A DNA stretch of 64,000 nucleotides from an uncultured Muribaculaceae bacterium. GTDB lineage: Bacteria > Bacteroidota > Bacteroidia > Bacteroidales > Muribaculaceae. This document shows, piece by piece, positions 1-5,707 of this stretch (within the stretch, counting starts at the first letter, position 1; the number at the start of each line of letters is the position of its first letter). The stretch covers positions 1 through 64,000 of the forward strand of contig CAJUQP010000002.1 in NCBI GenBank assembly GCA_910588245.1. The letters run 5' to 3'. The position numbers and the translations under genes were made by a program. The notes beneath the pieces were generated by a model that saw nothing but the letters and a program-made list of their open reading frames with translations, did not search any database and was not told the DNA's origin.

Positions 1-778
1 CATTTACTCCAGTCGGGATTACCGTCCTCAAATGAAATGAGAAATGCTTTGTCATCATCAGTCAATCCTTGATTTGCTACTTCAAGCAGATTTAATCTCG
101 CTTTTTGATAATCATCATAACTGAATGGTTCATCTGTCATCCCCTCAAACTGATTGTCGAGAGCCTCCTGCTGGTCAATAGGATTTGGATTCAAGGATTC
201 AATGATTGGCTTGTCGCTTCCAAGAAGGCAGAGCATAAAACCATTCTTAACAGTCTCGAAATCATCGGATGTCATGTCTCTGCAATCGAACAGGTCTCGC
301 GGATGTTGACGGCTGAGTGCAGCTGCAATCTTTCCGCCATAGAGCTGGCTCCATGACACGATATTGGCAAAGCAACTCATGCCAAATTCCTCTTTGGCTT
401 TTTCGCAAATCTGAATCTTTTCGGTATCGCCTAAAATTCCTCTCTTGGTTCCGTTGACCTCAATCTTGATTGTCGTTCCATCCTTGACACATTGCAGTTT
501 CCACACATCAGGCTTATGGATGACGCGAATTTGAAAACGGCTCTCTCAATAGCCGTTTTCAAATTCGCAAGATGCGTGTTTATGTTCTTTAGACTCGTAT
601 CGCGGTCTTCCAATGGTATATAGGTCACATCTATGTCAATCGAATATCTCGGAAGATTCCTATGGAACAGATTTATTGCAGTTCCTCCATGTACGGCGAA
701 ATCCTTTATCTTGAAGACGAGCGGCATCACTCTGATAAGAAGTGCAACCTGTCGGCGGTATATGTCATTCATAAACAT
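1..778 (-). pseudogene. AbiEii-like nucleotidyltransferase toxin, frameshifted, 3' end beyond the window
   Basis: This is the toxin half of an AbiE-type (type IV) toxin-antitoxin pair, in which the toxin is a nucleotidyltransferase. The first 80 or so residues carry the family signature: a VHGGTAINLF segment followed by YSIDIDVTYIP with the paired acidic residues of the active site. The frame is lost near position 525, inside a perfect inverted repeat, and the shifted frame stops at 431. Translating the other frame from 527 down to 1 restores an uninterrupted protein (RVIHKPDVWKLQCVKDG onward, then KIAAALSRQHPRDLFD), so a single missing base explains the break. It overlaps the upstream antitoxin gene by about 14 bases. 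As assembled it is a pseudogene; an assembly error or reversible mutation is possible. Confidence 0.75.
525..568. repeat. Perfect inverted repeat at the frameshift point
   Basis: Two 18-base arms, 525-542 and 551-568, are exact reverse complements around the 8-base spacer CTCTCAAT. The right arm, which is upstream in the coding direction, encodes the expected ANLKTA; the left arm is its mirror copy and coincides with the loss of one base of reading frame. This is the pattern expected when a polymerase switches template and copies its own nascent strand. Confidence 0.9.
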
Positions 779-1529
779 TTAATTCTTTAGGGACGGTAAT
801 GCGATACTTGGAAATGTAAACTCCATTGTCAACGAGCTGAAGTTTGGAAGTAGTCAGACCGAATTTATCCATGTCGAGCATATCAAACCAATAATGCCCG
901 GCTTTCTCGGCCATATATAGAAACATCCTTTTTACCCGCTGGCTCGATGTGTTTTCAAGCGCGGTCTGTACTTTGTCAGGATCAAGTGATGTCAGCTGCT
1001 CCATTATATAATACAGATCCATATAATTATAATAATCCGGCACGAGATGCAGACATTCCAGAAATGCCTGTTCCGGCGATGATAATAATAAGGAGAGTCC
1101 GTTTCTGTCAATGGATTGGGTTGCCGGATTCTTAAAGATACAGGTATGAAACGGCACTATCGTCATGTCGTACTTTTCACTCCTGACCCAATCATCGACG
1201 TTTCCGTTCTTAAAAGCGACCATGAGCCGAGGTTTACCCATCGGCACGTAATGATTGAATCCGAAAAGCTCAAGCGCGGAATGTGCAGCTATCCGCGCTT
1301 TGTTTCCGGTCTGAAGATTGTAGCTATATACCGAAGCCAACGCCGAAAGACTATCATTCTTTCTATACATAATCCCACGCGACAACCCTTCGAGCCAACC
1401 TGAATCCCGGTATCTCTTTATGAGTTGGGCGGAGTATCCCTCTTTTCGAAGCCAAGCGGCAAACAGAAGTCCGCCGGGAACAGCATCGGAAAGAAGCTGG
1501 TTGATTTTAGATGTTGTTACTATACTCAT
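765..1529 (-). CDS. AbiEi-type antitoxin / transcriptional regulator
   Basis: This 254-residue protein lies directly upstream of, and overlaps, the AbiEii-like gene, the usual antitoxin-toxin order for type IV systems. Its N-terminus (about residues 5-55, LLFAAWLRKEGYSAQLIKRYRDSGWL) resembles the winged-helix domain of AbiEi proteins, and the rest matches the AbiEi C-terminal region in general character, with YRNDSL-like and SPEQAFLECL segments. In this family the antitoxin represses its own operon and counters the toxin. The ATG at 1529 is taken because a TAnnTTTG promoter lies 30 bases upstream. The gene is intact even though its partner is broken. Confidence 0.7.
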   Translation of the reverse strand: MSIVTTSKINQLLSDAVPGGLLFAAWLRKEGYSAQLIKRYRDSGWLEGLSRGIMYRKNDSLSALASVYSYNLQTGNKARIAAHSALELFGFNHYVPMGKPRLMVAFKNGNVDDWVRSEKYDMTIVPFHTCIFKNPATQSIDRNGLSLLLSSPEQAFLECLHLVPDYYNYMDLYYIMEQLTSLDPDKVQTALENTSSQRVKRMFLYMAEKAGHYWFDMLDMDKFGLTTSKLQLVDNGVYISKYRITVPKELNVYE

Positions 1530-1530
1530 A

Positions 1531-1566
1531 GTTGATTATCGCATTAAAATATCAACCACAAAGTTA
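1531..1566 (-). promoter_or_regulatory. Promoter and possible AbiEi operator
   Basis: On the minus strand TAACTTTG (1559-1566) fits the Bacteroidetes -7 consensus TAnnTTTG. Between it and the start codon is a short dyad, GTTGAT at 1531-1536 and ATCAAC at 1551-1556, placed where an autorepressor could bind. The dyad arms are only six bases, so the operator is tentative. The stretch out to 1691 is AT-rich and shows nothing else recognisable. Confidence 0.45.
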
Positions 1567-1691
1567 ATCAAAAAGTTTGAATAGATAAACTATCAAGTTG
1601 AAAATATTGAGCAATAATATACCATAAGTATATCACTAACATAATTTTTCAACCATCTATGATCGCTTTCCTAATTCTTTGGGAGGGGTCA

Positions 1692-1868
1692 CTAAGTATT
1701 GATAAAAATAAGCGCCTGACTTTCAAGATTGATTGTCGGACGTATGTCTGTCGCCGCCGGATCGTCAGCATACAGTTCGGCAACAGAGCCGCCGACAAAG
1801 ACGACATCACGACACAGGTCTCCCAGCCCTGCGGCTATGATTTTAAGCCGGGTTACATTACTTGACAT
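1692..1868 (-). pseudogene. Truncated nucleotidyltransferase, N-terminal fragment only
   Basis: A 58-codon frame starts at an ATG that overlaps the end of the upstream winged-helix gene. It reads MSSNVTRLKIIAAGLGDL, then VFVGGSVAELYADDP and TDIRPTI, the N-terminal half of a Bacteroidetes nucleotidyltransferase family of the AbiEii/MNT superfamily, which I recall continuing into a DVDC metal-binding motif. Here the match ends just before that motif, and the frame runs into unrelated sequence and a stop. This is a deletion remnant without the catalytic centre. It is too short to appear in routine gene calls. Confidence 0.65.
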
Positions 1869-2391
1869 CATAGGTAGAAAGTATTGAGTCCAGTTCCACT
1901 TTGGCGAGTTCCACTTCTCTGGTACGACCTATCCGAAAAACGTCGGCGATTGCCAGAAGACTATGCAGCATCGGATCAATCCTTACAGCCTCCGGAACAG
2001 TCCGATAAAGCGGAACAATAGCTTCCCCGCGTATATTACCTTTTGCGTCCGGCCACACATACGCATCCTTTCCCGATAGAATTTTCTCATTCAACGGCGG
2101 AGCGGATATTGCGGTGGCGATTCCGCGCACTTTTGCCTGCGGCTGCACAGGAAAAACATATTTCAGACCGTGAACCATAAATTCCTTTAGGGCAAGTATG
2201 TTTACACGTTGTTTCAGATTGTCAATCAGACGGGCAATGCGGCATCGTTCCAGAGCTTCCGATACTTCCGATGCACTTATGCCGAGTTCTTTGGCAATCT
2301 GGGCATTTGTCATACCTCGGCCTGTCAAAGTGACTTTCTTCAACAGAATCACTATATCCTGTGGACGCATACCATTATGTGATTTAGTCAT
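1858..2391 (-). CDS. Winged-helix regulator paired with a broken nucleotidyltransferase
   Basis: This 177-residue protein has an N-terminal helix-turn-helix (about residues 10-58; MTNAQIAKELGISASEVSEA is the recognition unit) and a C-terminal part with a charged helical end. Its stop codon overlaps the start of the nucleotidyltransferase fragment, so the two were translationally coupled and probably formed an antitoxin-toxin-like unit. A perfect 24-bp palindrome lies just upstream of the start, which suggests autorepression. I do not recognise a named family beyond the DNA-binding domain; the toxin-antitoxin role is inferred from the neighbour. Confidence 0.6.
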   Translation of the reverse strand: MTKSHNGMRPQDIVILLKKVTLTGRGMTNAQIAKELGISASEVSEALERCRIARLIDNLKQRVNILALKEFMVHGLKYVFPVQPQAKVRGIATAISAPPLNEKILSGKDAYVWPDAKGNIRGEAIVPLYRTVPEAVRIDPMLHSLLAIADVFRIGRTREVELAKVELDSILSTYDVK

Positions 2392-2403
2392 TTATACAAT
2401 GTC

Positions 2404-2427
2404 ATTTGCAATTCGCGAATTGCAAAT
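2404..2427. promoter_or_regulatory. Perfect 24-bp palindrome, likely operator
   Basis: ATTTGCAATTCG is followed at once by its exact reverse complement, with no spacer. The site lies 13 to 36 bases upstream of the winged-helix gene start, where a dimeric repressor would block transcription. No convincing -7 element could be fixed around it. Confidence 0.55.
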
Positions 2428-2509
2428 TTGATAAGAAATATCGGATTGAACAAGCCATTCGTGATTTTTTGGTCTTATACCGGTCCTCAATCCGATAGGA
2501 TTAGACACG

Positions 2510-2544
2510 AAAAAAACCTCGGAACTACTTGATAGTCCGAGGTT
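2510..2544 (-). terminator. Rho-independent terminator, diverged copy of the tmRNA terminator
   Basis: On the minus strand a stem of AACCTCGGA pairing with TCCGAGGTT is followed by a run of seven T. The flanks (CACGAAAAAA on one side, GGTTTGTCT on the other, TTGATA in the loop) match the terminator at 5057-5090, while the stem bases differ in a compensating way. Confidence 0.75.
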
Positions 2545-2578
2545 TGTCTCGAATATTCCGATTTAGTTCGGAAGTACA

Positions 2579-2595
2579 TAGTGGAGGTGGAGGGA
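2579..2595. repeat. Attachment-site repeat, distal copy of the tmRNA 3' end
   Basis: TAGTGGAGGTGGAGGGA is identical to the 3' acceptor and T-stem end of the tmRNA gene at 5136-5152, and the next bases (ACTTGAATC against GTCGAACC) still resemble it. It lies about 35 bases from a terminator related to the tmRNA one. This is what site-specific integration into the tmRNA 3' end leaves behind. Between here and 2812 the only other recognisable item is the 2657-2675 repeat. Confidence 0.75.
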
Positions 2596-2656
2596 CTTGA
2601 ATCTTTCACTCCAAATGCAGTTATATCAATGATTTAGATATGGGGTATCAGCAAGT

Positions 2657-2675
2657 GGTAACGAGATGGTAACGG
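2657..2675. repeat. Islet-end direct repeat, left copy
   Basis: GGTAACGAGATGGTAACGG contains GGTAACG twice, 11 bases apart. A near-identical copy lies at the other end of the islet (4974-4992). Paired short repeats just inside both attachment sites resemble integrase arm-binding sites, though that role is inferred. Confidence 0.5.
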
Positions 2676-2812
2676 AAAACTCCGTATCTCTCGACGGCTC
2701 TCTTGCCGTGACTGAAATGAGGTATTCAGGTAGTGCAAAGTTAGCAAAATATTCGCTGGAAATCAAGACAGAAGGTTCATTTTAACGATTCTTATGTCGA
2801 ATGTTAACATTA

Positions 2813-3130
2813 TTAGCGGGACGCAAATGCAGGCTCAAGAATCTCCAGCTCAAGTGCTGATTCTATTTTGGAGATAGTCTCGATAGAGAGGTTTTCCGTC
2901 CCCTTCAAGACTCTTGAGATATATTGCTGCGAGCAACCCATCTTTGCCGCTAAAGATTTTTGTGTAAACCCCAGTTCTTCCATTCTGTCGAGCATCATCA
3001 TGGCTATGCGTTGCGAATAGCGAAGCCACGACTTGTTCGCCATACGCCATTCAGCATTCTCCCGCCAACGTGAGGGAGTAGCGCTTTCATGCTCTTTCAG
3101 CCGTGATATTATTTCTTCTTTAGTCTTCAT
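2813..3130 (-). CDS. XRE-family DNA-binding protein, HigA-like antitoxin candidate
   Basis: This 105-residue protein has a clear Cro/C1-type helix-turn-helix in its C-terminal half (about residues 50-98, with GFTQKSLAAKMGCSQQYISR and NLSIETISKIESAL). The N-terminal half is a charged helical segment. It follows the putative toxin gene by 14 bases on the same strand, giving the toxin-first order of higBA modules, and by analogy it would neutralise the toxin and repress the operon. It is the last gene before the distal attachment repeat of the islet. Confidence 0.7.
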   Translation of the reverse strand: MKTKEEIISRLKEHESATPSRWRENAEWRMANKSWLRYSQRIAMMMLDRMEELGFTQKSLAAKMGCSQQYISRVLKGTENLSIETISKIESALELEILEPAFASR

Positions 3131-3144
3131 CGTAAACTCCTTTC

Positions 3145-3696
3145 TTAACTGATTTCTGCAAGATAGTCCCTGAAGGAATCCATATCTGAAATATCATTGG
3201 CAAGCAAGAAATTTCTTACCTTTTCCATTCGGGCCAACTCCACTAATGTGTGCTCCCGTTCCTGCATTGTTCGCGTCAGTTTGATTGCTCCGCCTGTTAT
3301 CACATAAATTCCCGGTTCAAGTTTTATTGCATATATCCTCAGCCAGGAAGCATGACGGGGAGTGTTACGTAACCTCGCCTTTTCCTTGCCCAAAAGCATC
3401 TCTGATGTGCGGCTATTCTCTAACGGACGAAAGATTTTGTCGAGATCTGCCTCGGGAGAGATATCCATGATAAGGCATTGCAGGCGTTCGCTGTCCTCTA
3501 TAGTGTCATAAATAGCCTCGTTCACATCGGTTATCTTGAAGTAAGATGCCAAATCTCCGATATTCTCCTTAAAAAAGGAACGAAGCCACACCACATCATT
3601 CCATTGGTCAAGAATGGTGTCAAGAACATTGTCGAGGCAGTTGTCATACCTTACTGCCCAGAGATTTTCGTTGTCTGTAATCCTGTCAAATTCCAT
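3145..3696 (-). CDS. HigB/RelE-like toxin candidate with N-terminal extension
   Basis: The C-terminal 75 residues (SWLRIYAIKLEPGIYVITGG, then AIKLTRTMQER and LARMEKVRNFLLANDI) have the strand pattern and partner context of RelE/HigB-type toxins that pair with XRE antitoxins. The first 100 residues, acidic and helical, are not part of the usual 90-110 residue toxin. I place the start at the ATG at 3696; a longer frame from a TTG at 3714 would run through the -7 promoter element. Family assignment rests on pattern and context, and an unrelated islet protein is possible. Confidence 0.5.
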   Translation of the reverse strand: MEFDRITDNENLWAVRYDNCLDNVLDTILDQWNDVVWLRSFFKENIGDLASYFKITDVNEAIYDTIEDSERLQCLIMDISPEADLDKIFRPLENSRTSEMLLGKEKARLRNTPRHASWLRIYAIKLEPGIYVITGGAIKLTRTMQEREHTLVELARMEKVRNFLLANDISDMDSFRDYLAEIS

Positions 3697-3711
3697 GTCT
3701 GAGATTTTGTG

Positions 3712-3719
3712 CAAAGATA
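3712..3719 (-). promoter_or_regulatory. Promoter -7 element for the toxin-antitoxin pair
   Basis: TATCTTTG on the minus strand matches TAnnTTTG and ends 15 bases before the ATG at 3696. It decides the start: the in-frame TTG at 3714 is inside the promoter. Confidence 0.6.
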
Positions 3720-3785
3720 ATAATTCTTTTCGAGTTTAACAACTTAAAAGTTGTATTTGTTCGGATTGAAGATTTGAAGATTTAC

Positions 3786-4844
3786 TTAGACGAGCTGGAG
3801 TTGACGTTTAACCGTTTCAACGGAGGTGTTCAGCAGAGCGGCCGCTTTCGAGAACGATATGATTTCATCGGCGAGGGCGCGGTAAACCATTCTTACAAAT
3901 CGTCCGGTAGTCTCCGGTATCGCCATTGATTGCTCTACGACAGCTCTGAAATCCTGGAAACTACGTTTCTTTTTCAGATAGCCATCATAGCGACGGTCGG
4001 TTATAACTTCAAGGCGGCGCATGGCCTCCATGATTGCATCGATGGATATGCCGTATTGCTTCTGGAGGTCCGAGAGTTCCGCCAGCGATATATCATGTCT
4101 TTTGATTCCGATACGGGAAAGTAGCACAGATGACGGCAATAATAGTTCGCTTGCGAAAATGTTGCATAAATTTTCTATTTCCTTTGCCTTCATATCGCCT
4201 TTGAACCTCATCAGTAGATGTCCAAGCTCATGAAGCAGTGCGAAACGCTTCCGCTCAGGAGTCAGATTGTCATTGACAACAATGACCGGAATATCGTCAT
4301 TGGCATATCCGCTGCGACCCTCGAAAGAGTCATCCTCAGATATTTCTATGACCTTGATGCCATTATCTTCCAATACTTCTATGACATTGGAGATTCCATC
4401 GATACCAAGTTTTAGTGTTGACCGCAATTTAGTGGCATATTCGGTTACATCCTCCGCCGATGATATATTTACCGACGGTAGCGAGAACCCTGACTGGGTT
4501 CCGCAAAGCTGTTCTGCTTCGAGATAGCGTTCCAGCTCCTCGCGGACGCGCTCACGAATGGCAATGGATTTCTTTTCAGGAAATTTAGCATCCTTACGGA
4601 ACATGACACGGTCAACCTCAACCGTGAACGGGCGGAAGAAATAATCAGGTTTCACCCCTAATGCCGAGCCTAAAGCCAGCAGCATCCGACTGTCGGGCAA
4701 AGTCTGTCCCTTCTCATATTTGTTGATTGCCTGTCGGGTTACGGCAGGAGTAAGTTGGCTGCCAAGTTCCTCCATTGACAGTCCCTTCATCTGACGGGCC
4801 TGACTCAGCCTTCGTCCGAATATGTTATCGCGATCGTTATTCAT
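3786..4844 (-). CDS. XRE regulator fused to ImmA/IrrE metallopeptidase
   Basis: This 352-residue protein has an N-terminal XRE helix-turn-helix (about residues 8-66) and an ImmA/IrrE-type zinc peptidase domain (about 150-290). The HELGH motif is at residues 205-209, and the downstream FASELLLP segment (around 230-237) supplies the third ligand region. In mobile elements such proteins cleave or sense repressors and control excision or stress responses. The tail (about 290-352) ends in a further helix-turn-helix-like stretch (SKAAALLNTSVETVKRQL). A 9-bp dyad brackets its promoter, suggesting autoregulation. It is the gene nearest the tmRNA-side attachment repeat. Confidence 0.85.
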   Translation of the reverse strand: MNNDRDNIFGRRLSQARQMKGLSMEELGSQLTPAVTRQAINKYEKGQTLPDSRMLLALGSALGVKPDYFFRPFTVEVDRVMFRKDAKFPEKKSIAIRERVREELERYLEAEQLCGTQSGFSLPSVNISSAEDVTEYATKLRSTLKLGIDGISNVIEVLEDNGIKVIEISEDDSFEGRSGYANDDIPVIVVNDNLTPERKRFALLHELGHLLMRFKGDMKAKEIENLCNIFASELLLPSSVLLSRIGIKRHDISLAELSDLQKQYGISIDAIMEAMRRLEVITDRRYDGYLKKKRSFQDFRAVVEQSMAIPETTGRFVRMVYRALADEIISFSKAAALLNTSVETVKRQLQLV

Positions 4845-4859
4845 ATCTCAGATATTTCA

Positions 4860-4895
4860 GTTGACAAAGTTACAAAATATTCTTCATTTGTCAAC
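4860..4895 (-). promoter_or_regulatory. Promoter flanked by a 9-bp inverted repeat
   Basis: GTTGACAAA (4860-4868) and TTTGTCAAC (4887-4895) are exact reverse complements 18 bases apart. The minus-strand -7 element TAACTTTG (4865-4872) overlaps the inner arm, 20 bases upstream of the ATG at 4844. A dimer binding the dyad would cover the promoter, the expected arrangement for autorepression by the XRE domain. Confidence 0.6.
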
Positions 4896-4973
4896 CATTA
4901 AATGACCTAAAAAGTTCGGTATTCCTGAAAATTCATGTTTTGACCTCATACCATTTCATATTTTGAAAAATCG

Positions 4974-4992
4974 GGTAACGAGTTGGTAACGA
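4974..4992. repeat. Islet-end direct repeat, right copy
   Basis: GGTAACGAGTTGGTAACGA matches the copy at 2657-2675 at all but two positions (A/T in the spacer and the final base). It lies inside the right attachment site. The region 4896-5056 is otherwise without recognisable genes. Confidence 0.5.
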
Positions 4993-5056
4993 ATAGCCGT
5001 CCGTGGCGGTCTTTTTTCTGTCCGATGACGGTCCTGAGTCGTCATTTTTAGGCACG

Positions 5057-5090
5057 AAAAAACCGCAGAATCGATTGATATTCTGCGGTT
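5057..5090 (-). terminator. tmRNA terminator
   Basis: The arms AACCGCAGAAT and ATTCTGCGGTT are perfect complements, followed on the minus strand by a run of six T. It lies about 50 bases past the tmRNA 3' end. Confidence 0.85.
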
Positions 5091-5135
5091 TGTCTTAATT
5101 TTGTCTTGTGTCGTCCGGAAGGTGTCCGGAACACT

Positions 5136-5152
5136 TAGTGGAGGTGGAGGGA
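5136..5152. repeat. Attachment-site repeat inside the tmRNA 3' end
   Basis: This 17-bp sequence forms the acceptor and T-stem end of the tmRNA gene and is repeated exactly at 2579-2595. The gene remains complete on this side, as expected when an integrating element restores the 3' end it recombines with. Confidence 0.75.
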
Positions 5153-5538
5153 GTCGAACCCTCGTCCAATCACGGGCCCGATGAGCTTTCTACATGCTTA
5201 GTCATTGACTTGGTTTTCGTGATATGACAGGCTCACGACCACCAATCATATCCTTATCCTTTAAGTTTCAACGGCCGATCAAGGCTCCCGGCAGTCTATT
5301 TCCGAATTTCTCTGCACCATCTTATCCAAACGTCTCGGAACGGGGCAATGGGATGATGTCTCGTCTGCATCACTTTGATGCGGATAAAGCCAACCTACTA
5401 TACTTCAGTTTAGGCAGCGAGAGCGTATCTGTTATTTTCGCCAATTATAGGTCGATGCGTTGTGATTATAGAGCTTGCACATCAAAGCTCTGCATGCTTA
5501 CTTACCGTGTCTACGTGCTGTCAAATCCAGACACCCCC
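5139..5538 (-). ncRNA. ssrA: Transfer-messenger RNA
   Basis: The 5' end GGGGGUGUCUGGAUUUGACA has the standard tmRNA opening, and its first seven bases pair with CACCUCC at the 3' end, with one G-U pair. The T-arm is GAGGG, loop UUCGACU, CCCUC. The tag reading frame lies at 5410-5442 on the minus strand: GGC GAA AAT AAC AGA TAC GCT CTC GCT GCC TAA, giving GENNRYALAA. It rescues stalled ribosomes and marks the truncated product for proteolysis. CCA is not encoded, since the genomic end is ACTA. Length is about 400 nt, normal for the family. Confidence 0.95.
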
Positions 5539-5569
5539 GGTAATGGATGCCTTTCCTCTGAAAGGATTG

Positions 5570-5577
5570 CAAAGATA
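5570..5577 (-). promoter_or_regulatory. tmRNA promoter -7 element
   Basis: TATCTTTG on the minus strand matches TAnnTTTG and lies 31 bases upstream of the mature tmRNA 5' end, implying a short processed precursor. Confidence 0.65.
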
Positions 5578-5578
5578 C

Positions 5579-5617
5579 AAAAAATGCGCGATTAACAGAA
5601 ATAATCGCGCATTTTTT
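5579..5617. terminator. Terminator between glnS and ssrA
   Basis: The 16-base arms (5579-5594 and 5602-5617) are exact complements with a 7-base loop; the GC core GCGCGATTA is flanked by A6 and T6, so it can act in either direction. It terminates glnS and sits directly beside the tmRNA promoter. Confidence 0.85.
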
Positions 5618-5707
5618 TAAGAATATTTAATAAAAGACTCTTCTAAAAGATCAGATGCTCTTCATTGCGGTATCAAACATGCCGCAGGCGTATCCTTATA
5701 TATCACA

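Noticed and set aside
105..356. Plus-strand frame at the left edge
   Set aside because: It is antisense to the continuing AbiEii-like reading frame.
1659..1865. Small plus-strand frame between the two toxin-antitoxin-like loci
   Set aside because: The same DNA on the minus strand encodes a recognisable nucleotidyltransferase fragment coupled to its upstream gene.
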